DNA of 64,000 bases. Origin: Betaproteobacteria bacterium HGW-Betaproteobacteria-9 (lineage in GTDB: Bacteria > Pseudomonadota > Gammaproteobacteria > Burkholderiales > Burkholderiaceae_C). The stretch spans positions 62,001 through 126,000 of the forward strand of contig PHCC01000016.1 of the NCBI GenBank assembly GCA_002842215.1. Direction: 5' to 3'. Shown here piece after piece: positions 18,174-28,442 of this stretch. The notes beneath the pieces were generated by a model. It did no database searches and had not been told where the DNA came from. It was given only the letters and a program-made list of their open reading frames with translations. Both the position numbers and the translations under genes were made by a program. How positions within the stretch are numbered: the stretch's first letter is position 1; every line of letters begins with the position of its first letter.

Positions 18174-19263
18174 GGGCAAGCGCCTTCTCCATATTCGCCA
18201 GAGCCGCCAGCGCGTCCTGCACCAGCGCGGGTGCGAGCAGCCAGCCGTGGCGGAACAGGCCGTTGATGCGCAGCAGGCCGGGCTCGGCGTGGGTATGGGG
18301 TTCGTTGTCGGGCAGGGCGGGGCGCAGGTTGGCCTCCATGTGCACGATGCGCGCTTCGGCCAGCGAGGGGATCACGCTCTGCGCCGCCGCCATCAGCTCC
18401 ACGGCGCTGCGCAGGCTCACCGGCGAGCGGTCTTCGCTCTCCACCTCGCTCGCGCCGACCACGAATAGGTCGCCCGGGCGCGGCACGATGTAAACCCGGT
18501 GGCGCGGGTGCAGCAGGCGCACCGGACGCTGCAGCGGTACGCCGGGGGCGTGCAGCCAGATGACTTCGCCACGCACGCCTCTGAGTGGCAGGTCGGGTTT
18601 CGCTCCCACTCCTCGCACATCGATGGCGAGATCAAACCGCACCGGCCCTTCACCCATCAAGTGCAGCACACCCGGCTCCACGCGTTCGACGCGCTCACCC
18701 CAGCACCAGTGCACGTTCGGCGCCTGCACGGCCAGCGCGTGCAGCATGTCGCGCGACATCACCTGCGCTTCGCCGGGCAGCAGCCAGGCGTGCAGACCCG
18801 GCGCCAGCGCGGGCTCCAGCGCGGCCAGCGCCTCACGGTCCAGCGGCTGGGGTGCGGGCAGCTCGGCGGCCAGCGAGGGTGCGGTCTCCAGCCGGGCCAG
18901 CACACGCCGCGCCGCCCCCAGGTCGGACCCGTGCGCCAGCATCAGGCTGCCGTGTTGTTCGAACAGCGGCGCGCTGCAGCCTTCGGCACACAGCGTGTCC
19001 GCCACCTCGCGCCACAGGGCCAGCGAGCGCCAGCCCAGGCGCGCGATGTCTGGGCCGGCGTTGTCCAGCTCCGCGATGGGGCTGAGCATGCCGGCCGCCG
19101 TGAAGCCGGCTGCGAAGGCCGCGTGTTCCGACAGGGAGCCGGTGGCCGGTGCTTCCGGACCCGCCGCAGGGTCGAACACCGTGACGCTGTGCCCGGCCCG
19201 CGACAGCTGCCAGGCCAGCAGGCGCCCGAGCACGCCTGCGCCAGCGATACCGATGCGTGCCAT
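18166..19263 (-). CDS. thiO: Glycine oxidase ThiO
   Basis: A 365-residue FAD-dependent D-amino-acid-oxidase-like enzyme that oxidises glycine to dehydroglycine for thiazole synthesis. The dinucleotide motif GIAGAGVLGRLLAWQL is at residues 4-19, GFTAAGMLSPIAELDN follows, and the C-terminal RPALPDNEP with LLRINGLFRHGWLLAPA is the flavin/substrate cap seen in the family. It lies three bases after the thiC stop and overlaps thiS, which confirms its place in thiamin synthesis rather than amino acid catabolism. Confidence 0.94.
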   Translation of the reverse strand: MARIGIAGAGVLGRLLAWQLSRAGHSVTVFDPAAGPEAPATGSLSEHAAFAAGFTAAGMLSPIAELDNAGPDIARLGWRSLALWREVADTLCAEGCSAPLFEQHGSLMLAHGSDLGAARRVLARLETAPSLAAELPAPQPLDREALAALEPALAPGLHAWLLPGEAQVMSRDMLHALAVQAPNVHWCWGERVERVEPGVLHLMGEGPVRFDLAIDVRGVGAKPDLPLRGVRGEVIWLHAPGVPLQRPVRLLHPRHRVYIVPRPGDLFVVGASEVESEDRSPVSLRSAVELMAAAQSVIPSLAEARIVHMEANLRPALPDNEPHTHAEPGLLRINGLFRHGWLLAPALVQDALAALANMEKALAHA

Positions 19264-19266
19264 GGC

Positions 19267-21402
<2,136 letters not shown>

Positions 21403-21575
21403 GCAGGGCGGAGTGTATCCCGGTTTTTTGAATGCGCTTTGCGCCGACCCCACGGGGCGCTTGCCTATTGCGTTGCGCCCTGTGTCCGCCACCGCACCGA
21501 TCTTGTTGCCGCGGTTTGTTACGCCGCTTGATCGTGTTCCGCCGCCAAACCAAGCCGTCGAAACCCTCCACGCCC

Positions 21576-22433
21576 ATGACCTGGCTCACCTGGCTGTTCC
21601 CCATCGTCGCGCTCGCGCTGATTTTCGTGGGCCTCAACGTCGTCGGCGCCATGCGCTGGATCGGGGCGACGCAGGCGATCCTGGCGCGTCTGGAGGCGAA
21701 ACGCTTGCCCGCCTCACCCGCGCGCTACGACCCGCGCGAAATCGAAGGCCTGCCCGCGCCCGTGCAGCGCTATTTCAGCACCGTGCTCACGCCGGGTCAG
21801 GCCATCGTCACCGCGGCCACGCTGGAGCACACCGGCCGCTTCAACCTGTCACCCACCGGAGAACAGTGGAAGCCGTTCACCTCGCGCCAGCGGGTGGTCG
21901 TGCAACGCCCGGGCTTTCTGTGGGACGCGCGCATCGCCATGGCGCCCGGCGTGTCGGTGCGTGTGCACGACAGCTGTGCGGACGGTGAAGGCCTGCTGCA
22001 CGCGGCCGTTTTCGGCCTCTTCAACGTGGCCCACCAGCGGGGCGGTGGCGAACTGGCGCGTGGCGAGCTGATGCGCTTCTTTGCCGAAGCCGCCTGGTAT
22101 CCCACCGCCTTGCTGCCCAGCCAGGGGGTGCGCTGGACCGCCGTGGACGACCACTCGGCGAATGCCACGATGAGCGACGGGGCGCTCTCGCTCACCCTGC
22201 TGTTCCGCTTCGATGACGCGGGCCACATGGCCTCGGTGCGCGCCGAGGCGCGCGGTCGCCTGCTGGGTCAGCAGGTCCGCATGGTGCCGTGGGAAGGCAC
22301 CTGGTCCAACCACCAGCGCGTGGGCAGCATGACCGTGCCGCTCACCGGTGAAGTGGCCTGGCTGCTGCCCGAGGGCCGCAAGACCTACTGGCGCGGCACG
22401 GTCACCTCACTGCGCCACGGTCGGTCAGCGTGA
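21576..22433 (+). CDS. DUF6544-like membrane-anchored protein
   Basis: A 285-residue protein with one N-terminal transmembrane segment (WLFPIVALALIFVGLNVV) and a beta-rich body. Landmarks LPAPVQRYFSTVL, HTGRFNLSPTGEQWKPFTSRQ and the late PLTGEVAWLLPEGRKTYWRG are those of the DUF6544 (formerly DUF6920) family, whose function is not known. It is divergent from the thi operon and overlaps the tail of the P-type ATPase gene by nine bases in convergent orientation. The start ATG was chosen because it sits directly before the membrane segment. Confidence 0.75.
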   Translation: MTWLTWLFPIVALALIFVGLNVVGAMRWIGATQAILARLEAKRLPASPARYDPREIEGLPAPVQRYFSTVLTPGQAIVTAATLEHTGRFNLSPTGEQWKPFTSRQRVVVQRPGFLWDARIAMAPGVSVRVHDSCADGEGLLHAAVFGLFNVAHQRGGGELARGELMRFFAEAAWYPTALLPSQGVRWTAVDDHSANATMSDGALSLTLLFRFDDAGHMASVRAEARGRLLGQQVRMVPWEGTWSNHQRVGSMTVPLTGEVAWLLPEGRKTYWRGTVTSLRHGRSA

Positions 22434-25082
22434 ACCGGCGCGGGCCCTTCTGGCCCACTTGATGCCCTCGAACCAGAACACGCTGAACAGGCCCAGCCCG
22501 CTGGCGGCGGCCAGTTCGTGCATGGGCAAGGGCGAAAAGCGCAACACGCCCACCGCCCAGGGCACATACAGCGCCGCCAGCAGCAGCGCCAACGCCAGAC
22601 CCACCACCACCCAGAGCGTGGTGTTCGGCGTGCGCAGCGTGGCCCAGAGCGGCCTCGTGGCCGAGCGGTTGGAAAGGATCAGTGCCAGGTTGCCGATCAC
22701 CAGCGTGGCAAAGGCAAAAGCGCGGGCTTCCGCCTCGGGCAGCCGGGGCGCCGCCCAGGCAAAAGCGCCCATCACCGCCGCCAGCACCCCCAGGCCCTGC
22801 AACAGCGCCAGCCACAAAGTGACGCCGCCAAACAGCGGCGCGCTGGCGTCGCACGGCGGGCGCTGCATCACGTCGCTCTCGGCCGGTTCGTTCTCGAAAG
22901 CGATCGAGCAGGCCGGGTCGATGATGAGTTCAAGCAGCGCGATGTGCATCGGGAACAGCAGCGCCGGCCAGCCGAACAGCACCGGCAGCAGCGCCATGCC
23001 GGCGATGGGCACGTGCACCGCCAGGATGTACGACATGGCCTTGCGCAAGTTGTCGAAGATGCGGCGCCCCAGCCGCACCGCGCGCACGATGGCCGCGAAG
23101 TCGTCGTCCACCAGCACCAGCGAGGCCGACTCGCGCGCCACGTCGGTGCCGCGCTGGCCCATGGCCACGCCCACATGGGCTGCGCGCAGGGCCGGCGCGT
23201 CGTTCACGCCGTCGCCCGTCATCGCGACGATGTCGCCGCGCGCTTTCAGCGCCTGCACGATGCGCAGCTTCTGCTCGGGCGCGATGCGCGCGCACACGCT
23301 CACGGTCGCCATGCGCTCGCGCAAGCCGATGTCGCTCAGCGTGTCCATCTCGTCGCCCGAGAGCACCTCGGCGGCCGACTCCGCCAGCCCTGCCTGCCGC
23401 GCAATCGCCTGCGCCGTGGCCGGGTAGTCGCCGGTGATCATCACCAAGCGGATGCCGGCCGCGCGGCACTCGGCGATGGCGGCGGGCACCTGCGGGCGCA
23501 CCGGGTCCGCCAGGCCCAGCAGGCCGACGAACGTGAAGTCGAAATCGTGCTCGTTCGCGGGCCAGTCCTGGCCTTCGAAGCGGCCCTGGGCCACGGCGAG
23601 CACGCGAAGTCCCTCAGCGGCCAGTTCGTCCACCACACTGGCAATGTGTGCCTTCTGCGCGTCGTCAAGGTGGCAGAGGTCCACCACGGCCTCGGGCGCG
23701 CCCTTGGCGGCTACGGTCTGCACGCCCTGCTCCGACGCCGCCCACACATGCGACATCGCGCGCAGCGCGGGGCTGAGCGCGTAGGTCTGCACCAGCCGCC
23801 AGTCGCGGTGCAGGTGTTCGGTGTCGGTCAGGAAGCGTTCGCCCAGCTGGTGAAACGCCTTCTCCATCGGGTCAAACGGGTCCACCACACTCGCCAGAAT
23901 CGAAAACTCCACCAGCGTGTGGAAGGCCTCGGGCAACGGTGATTCGGCCCCTGCATCCAGCGCCAGGCGGTCGGTGAGTGCCACGCCGCCCGCCGCCAGG
24001 TGCGTCACCGTCATGCGGTTGCCGGTCAGGGTGCCGGTCTTGTCGCTGCACAGCACGGTGGTGGCGCCGAGTGTTTCGATCGCGTTGATGCGGCGCGTGA
24101 GCACGCCTTCGGTGGACAGGCGGCGCGCGCCCAGCGCCGGGAACACGGTCATCACCACCGGGTATTCCTCCGGCAGCATCGCCATGGCCAGCGCGATGCC
24201 GGCCAGCAATGCCTGCAGCCAGTCGCCACGCACCAAGCCGTGCACCAGCACCAGCGCCAGGCTGAGCGCCAGCGCCAGCAGCGCCAGGTTGCGCACCAGC
24301 TGCGCCGTCTGCTTCTGCAGGGGCGAACGTTCGTTCTCCAGCGTGCCCAGCGCCGTGCCAATGCGACCGATCTCGCTGCGAGCGCCGGTGGCCATCACGC
24401 GCGCCAGCGCGTGACCCTGCACGATCAGCGTGCCTGCGTACACGGTGGGCAGGTCGTCGCCGCCGGGGCGGGCGCGGGCGGCGTCGTCGGGCTGCGGGTT
24501 CGCCGCCAGCTCCGGCGGCAGCGCTGCCCGCTTGCTCACCGGCACCGGCTCGCCGGTCAGCAGCGATTCGTCCGCCTGCACGCCGTCGGCCGACACCAGC
24601 AGGGCGTCGGCCGGCACCCGGTCGCCTTCGCTCAGTTGCAGCAGGTCGCCGCGCACCACATCGCGCCCGGCAATGCGCTGCGGCGCACCGTCGCGGATCA
24701 CCAGCGCGCGCGGGCTGGTCAGGTCGCGCAGCGCTTCAATGGCACGCTCGGTCTTGCCCTCCTGGTACAGCGTCAGCCCCAGCGTGATGACCACGAAGCC
24801 GAACAGCGTCAGGCCTTCCTGCAGGTCGCCGAACACCATGTAGAGCGTGCCGGCCGCTAGCAGCAGCAGGAACATCGGCTCGCGCACCGTGTCCAGGGCG
24901 ATGGACAGCAGGCTGCGCTGCTGTCCGCCGGGCAATGCGTTGGGGCCGTCTTCGGCGAGGCGCTCCGCGGCTTCGGCTGTGGACAGACCGGATCCGGCGC
25001 CAGGGACCGGTGTCGTTGGGGTGGGTGCCGGGGCGGCAGGCTGGGGCAGGGTCAAGGGCATGCTCAAGGTTAGCGCAGCCAT
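22425..25082 (-). CDS. Cation-translocating P-type ATPase (PMCA/SERCA-like)
   Basis: An 885-residue P2-type ATPase. It shows the actuator motif LTGEPVPV, a transmembrane PEEYP motif in place of the PEGL of SERCA, the phosphorylation site DKTGTLT with Asp near residue 347, and the hinge TGDGVNDAPAL. About ten transmembrane helices are expected. The proline/alanine-rich N-terminus contains no metal-binding cysteine motif, so a Ca2+/Mn2+-like or unassigned cation is more likely than a soft metal. ATG 25061 is an alternative start. Transcribed alone; its end overlaps the convergent DUF6544-like gene. Confidence 0.9.
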   Translation of the reverse strand: MAALTLSMPLTLPQPAAPAPTPTTPVPGAGSGLSTAEAAERLAEDGPNALPGGQQRSLLSIALDTVREPMFLLLLAAGTLYMVFGDLQEGLTLFGFVVITLGLTLYQEGKTERAIEALRDLTSPRALVIRDGAPQRIAGRDVVRGDLLQLSEGDRVPADALLVSADGVQADESLLTGEPVPVSKRAALPPELAANPQPDDAARARPGGDDLPTVYAGTLIVQGHALARVMATGARSEIGRIGTALGTLENERSPLQKQTAQLVRNLALLALALSLALVLVHGLVRGDWLQALLAGIALAMAMLPEEYPVVMTVFPALGARRLSTEGVLTRRINAIETLGATTVLCSDKTGTLTGNRMTVTHLAAGGVALTDRLALDAGAESPLPEAFHTLVEFSILASVVDPFDPMEKAFHQLGERFLTDTEHLHRDWRLVQTYALSPALRAMSHVWAASEQGVQTVAAKGAPEAVVDLCHLDDAQKAHIASVVDELAAEGLRVLAVAQGRFEGQDWPANEHDFDFTFVGLLGLADPVRPQVPAAIAECRAAGIRLVMITGDYPATAQAIARQAGLAESAAEVLSGDEMDTLSDIGLRERMATVSVCARIAPEQKLRIVQALKARGDIVAMTGDGVNDAPALRAAHVGVAMGQRGTDVARESASLVLVDDDFAAIVRAVRLGRRIFDNLRKAMSYILAVHVPIAGMALLPVLFGWPALLFPMHIALLELIIDPACSIAFENEPAESDVMQRPPCDASAPLFGGVTLWLALLQGLGVLAAVMGAFAWAAPRLPEAEARAFAFATLVIGNLALILSNRSATRPLWATLRTPNTTLWVVVGLALALLLAALYVPWAVGVLRFSPLPMHELAAASGLGLFSVFWFEGIKWARRARAGSR

Positions 25083-25221
25083 CAAGGGCAACGCTGATCA
25101 AGACTTGCATTCTGAATCTGACTCCGGCATGGTTCAGCGTCGGTTCGGTGTCGAACAGACGCATCGCTCTGCGGCAGCCATCTTCGGAGCCGAACCACCA
25201 CCCTCAAGAAAGGAACCGGCC

Positions 25222-25628
25222 ATGTATGGATTCACCACCACGCTCAGCGGCGTCACGTTTGACGAAGCGATCGCCCAGACCACGCAGGCGCTCAAGGCCG
25301 AAGGCTTTGGCGTGCTGAGCGACATCAACGTGCAAGCCGCGATGAAAGACAAGCTCGGCGAAGACATGCCGCCCTACCGCATCCTCGGTGCGTGCACCCG
25401 CCGCTGGCTTTTCAGGCCTTGCAGGCGGTGCCCGACATCGGGCTGCTTCTGCCGTGCAATGTGATCGTGCGCGAGGTGGTGCCTGGTCAGGTGGTGGTGG
25501 GTTTCCTGGACCCGCAGGTCATGTTCACGCTCATCGCCAGTCCCGAGGTGAAAGCGGTGGCCGACGCGGCCGAGCAGCGCCTGCGCCGCGCCTGCGCCAG
25601 CCTGGGCGGCCGTACCGGGCCGGCTTGA
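25222..25628 (+). pseudogene. DUF302-domain protein, frameshifted
   Basis: The ATG follows AAAGGAA. The first frame reads MYGFTTTLSGVTFDEAI through PYRILGAC and then leaves the family pattern. From about 25396 the next frame continues it exactly (PPLAFQALQAVPDIGLLLPC ... VVVGFLDPQVMF). Restoring one A in GCGTGCACCC (giving GACNPPLAFQA) rejoins the two halves into a normal DUF302 protein of about 135 residues. The gene is therefore broken by a single-base deletion, or the base was lost in sequencing. DUF302 proteins are small and often near redox or metal genes; their role is unclear. Confidence 0.85.
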
Positions 25629-25697
25629 AGGGTTTGCGGTCGCTCCCCGGTCGATGCACATCAAGGGCAGCGACCGTTGCAACAGCGATAAAGGTTC

Positions 25698-27023
25698 ATG
25701 CCTGCGCCCACCAAACCCACCCGAAGCCCGATGCGCTGCCCGGCACACCCACCCTCCCCAGATCCGGCAGCCATGGCCTTGGCGCATTCCGGGCAACCCG
25801 TGACCACGCTGCAGCTCCTCGGGTACATCAGTGCGGCCCTGCTGTTGCAGATGGCCGTGGGGTTGGGTATCGCCTTCCGGCGCCTGCGGCTCAAAGCGGT
25901 GATTCCGGTTGCAAGCGATGCGGTCGCTGCATCCCGTCGGCCACCGGCGCCTGGCCGGGCTGGCGCGAGTTCCGCGTGGTGCGCAGAGCGTTTGAAGACA
26001 CCGCCCGGAGCCAATGCTCTTTCTACCTGCAGCCGGTGGACGGCGCGCCGCTCCCGGCCAGTTCCTCACCTTCGCTGTGCCGGCGCGTGAAGGCGCCGTT
26101 CCTTCGACACTCACACACTGCTATTCACTCTCCGGCCGCCCCGACCCGGCCGCCTACCGCGTCACCATCAAGCGTGCGGTGCCACCCCCGGGCCGGCCCG
26201 AGCTGCCGCCCGGTGCGTCGTCCTGCCACTTCCACGACCGCGTGCACGAAGGCGATCTGCTCCGGGTGAAGGCACCGGCCGGCTGTTTTTTCATGGACAC
26301 CGATGCCAGCGTTCCGGCGGTGTTGATTGCGGGCGGCATCGGTATCACGCCCATGATGAGCATGCTGCGCTGGTGCGTGAGCGAGCAACCCCAGCGCGCC
26401 GTGCATCTGTTCTACGGCGTGCGCAACAGTGCCGACCACGCTTTCAAGGGCGTGCTCGAATCGCTGGCCCAGACCCACCCTGCCTTGCACCTCCACATGG
26501 TCTACAGCGACCCGCAGCCGGGCGATGCGTTGGAGCGCGATCACCAGCACACCGGTCGGATCGATCTGGATCTGATCCGCCGCTGCCTGCCGCACGGGCA
26601 GCACCAGTTTTATGTGTGCGGCCCGCCCACCCATGATGCAAAGCCTGGTGCCGGCCCTGCGCGAATGGGGTGTGCGCGAACAGGACATCCACTTCGAAGC
26701 CTTCGGCCCCCGCCACCGTGCGCCCCGCAGGCCCGGCGAACAACGAGCCGCCGCCCGCCACCGCCACCACGCTGGAGGTGCACCTGCGCCGGTTCGGCCG
26801 CACGCTGGTGTGGGACGGGCAAGACGCCACCCTGCTGGACTTTGCCGAGCGCCACCGGGTGGCCGTGGAATCCGGCTGCCGCTCGGGCAGCTGCGGCAGT
26901 TGCGAAACCCGGCTCATCGCCGGCTCGGTGCGCTACGCCGAGCGACCCGACCACGATGTGGCGCCGGGTCATTGCCTGCTCTGCGTCGCCACGCCGCAGA
27001 CCGCCCTGGAGCTGGAAGCATGA
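25698..27023 (+). pseudogene. Flavin/NAD(P)H oxidoreductase with C-terminal 2Fe-2S ferredoxin domain, multiply frameshifted
   Basis: Five segments in shifting frames make up one protein of about 440 residues. They are: an N-terminal membrane anchor (LLGYISAALLLQMAVGLG); WPGWREFRVVRRAFED; an FAD-binding FNR domain (PGQFLTFAVPARE) with an NAD site (LIAGGIGITPMMSML) and CGPP; MMQSLVPALREW; and a plant-type ferredoxin domain with CRSGSCGSC and a distal Cys in HCLLC. Frame changes fall near 25930, 26050, 26632 and 26712. Each is explained by one C lost from, or gained in, a C-run. The intact protein would pass electrons from NAD(P)H to the downstream membrane and cytochrome proteins. As written it cannot be made. 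Confidence 0.85.
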
Positions 27024-27080
27024 GCGCAGCGCCGGGCCGCCCCAAGCCAGCTCGCACCGCAACCCGCAGGGTGGAGGTGT
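27019..27080. repeat. Dispersed repeat copy after the reductase gene
   Basis: This segment matches the reverse complement of bases 1-61 with scattered differences and starts, as that one does, at the stop codon of the preceding gene. Its distal end (GGGTGGAGGTG) supplies a Shine-Dalgarno-like GGAGG ahead of the next gene. The repeat may therefore have been recruited as part of a leader. Confidence 0.55.
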
Positions 27081-27117
27081 TCCTGTGACATTGACAGCGC
27101 GCTTGTTCAGTCGATAG

Positions 27118-27609
27118 GTGGTGCCTTTCTACCTTTCGCTGCTGGCGCTCGCCGACGCCGCGCTCCACCTGCTCAACGCCGTCTGGGTGGGCCGCTGGCT
27201 CGGCATCCCCGGGGTCCTGCTCATCCTTGGCTCCATGGGCTATTCGCTGCGCAAGCGGAAACTCATCCAGCGCGGCAAACCCGTCACGCTGCTGCGCCTG
27301 CACGAATACATGGCCTGGGCGGGGTCGTTGCTGGTGCTGGTGCTGGGGGCCATGCTCATCAACGTCGCCAGCGGGCTCACCGGCAAGTTCCTCATGCAGC
27401 GCGCCCGGCGCCGGCTCGACGAGTCCCGGGAGCGCATGCGCCAGCAAGGCCTGACCGATGAGCCGCTCGCCGAGCGCACCTACTGGGACAGCCTCACCTT
27501 CGACGCCGTCAAACAATGGCGCTCGGTGCACTTCCCCATCACGCTCGCGTTTGCGGTGCTCGCGCTGGCCCACATCGTGGCGGTGTTCCTTTTCTGGGGC
27601 TGGAAATGA
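27118..27609 (+). CDS. Integral membrane protein, possible b-type cytochrome subunit; 5' end interrupted by TAG
   Basis: A 163-residue protein from GTG 27118, with an N-terminal hydrophobic stretch (YLSLLALADAALHLL), two further membrane segments and a C-terminal one (LAFAVLALAHIVAVFLF). Histidines in LHEYMAW, VHFPITL and LAHIV lie at membrane boundaries and could bind haem. A better start is GTG 27085, with GGAGG eight bases ahead. It encodes VTLTARLFSR and then meets an in-frame TAG at 27115 before VVPFYL. The gene may thus carry a nonsense mutation. It overlaps the cytochrome gene by four bases. Confidence 0.65.
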   Translation: MVPFYLSLLALADAALHLLNAVWVGRWLGIPGVLLILGSMGYSLRKRKLIQRGKPVTLLRLHEYMAWAGSLLVLVLGAMLINVASGLTGKFLMQRARRRLDESRERMRQQGLTDEPLAERTYWDSLTFDAVKQWRSVHFPITLAFAVLALAHIVAVFLFWGWK

Positions 27610-28307
27610 AGGGCCGCTGGTTGTGGATCGTGATCGCGGCCAACCTGGTGGCTTTGGTGGGCCTCGCGTTCTGGCTCCCGCACCTCATGGTCAGCCCTGG
27701 CCCGCTCATCCCCGGGCATACCACGCTCACCACCGACTGCTACGCCTGCCACACCCCCCTGCGCGGTGCCTCCACCGAACGCTGCATTGCTTGCCACACC
27801 GTGGCCGACATCGGCCTGCGCACCACCAAGGGCCAGCCCATCCAGGTGGCTCACAGTAATCGTGCCACGTCCATGAAGATGTCGTTCCACCAGGAGCTCA
27901 CGGAACAGGACTGCATGGCCTGCCACAGTGATCACGCCGGACCCAAGCTCACCCAGCGCGACCGCAGACCGTTTTCACACGCCTTGCTGCGCGTGGCCAC
28001 GCGCGAGCGCTGCGCGTCGTGCCACGCCGCACCCACCGATGACAGGCACCGCAAGCTCAACCCCGCCATGGGTTGTGTGACCTGCCACGGCGCCGCAGGT
28101 TGGAAGTCTGCCCACTTCGACCATGCCGCTCTCACCAAGGTCGAGTTGAACCGCTGCGAGAGCTGCCACAAGCCACCCGGCGACAGCCTGCACCGCCAGA
28201 TCAAGGGCAACTGCGCCCAGTGCCACAGCAGAAGGACGGCGAGCGGGACTGACCGGTCCCGGTCCCCGAAGGCGCATCGGCAACTGTGGCCAGCGCCTGC
28301 TGCGTGA
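27606..28307 (+). CDS. Membrane-anchored multihaem cytochrome c (seven CxxCH motifs)
   Basis: A 233-residue protein with an uncleaved-looking N-terminal anchor (WLWIVIAANLVALVGLAF) and a periplasmic domain holding seven haem motifs: CYACH, CIACH, CMACH, CASCH, CVTCH, CESCH and CAQCH. The class III/NrfB-like pattern HSDHAGPKL recurs. The usual end after the last motif is replaced by a basic, proline-containing tail, so the C-terminus may be truncated or frameshifted. It is coupled (ATGA) to the membrane protein upstream and should accept electrons from it. The terminal acceptor is unknown. Confidence 0.85.
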   Translation: MKGRWLWIVIAANLVALVGLAFWLPHLMVSPGPLIPGHTTLTTDCYACHTPLRGASTERCIACHTVADIGLRTTKGQPIQVAHSNRATSMKMSFHQELTEQDCMACHSDHAGPKLTQRDRRPFSHALLRVATRERCASCHAAPTDDRHRKLNPAMGCVTCHGAAGWKSAHFDHAALTKVELNRCESCHKPPGDSLHRQIKGNCAQCHSRRTASGTDRSRSPKAHRQLWPAPAA

Positions 28308-28442
28308 TGGCCGTGTAAGCTGCTTCGACAACCGATGCCGTGGGGACCTGTTCCGTATGGGGCACCTGCACGCAAAACCCCGTCCGTCGTCCTCATGACC
28401 CCGCCTGCCCAACGCTCGTCGCCCGCCCGGGCTCATGTCCGC

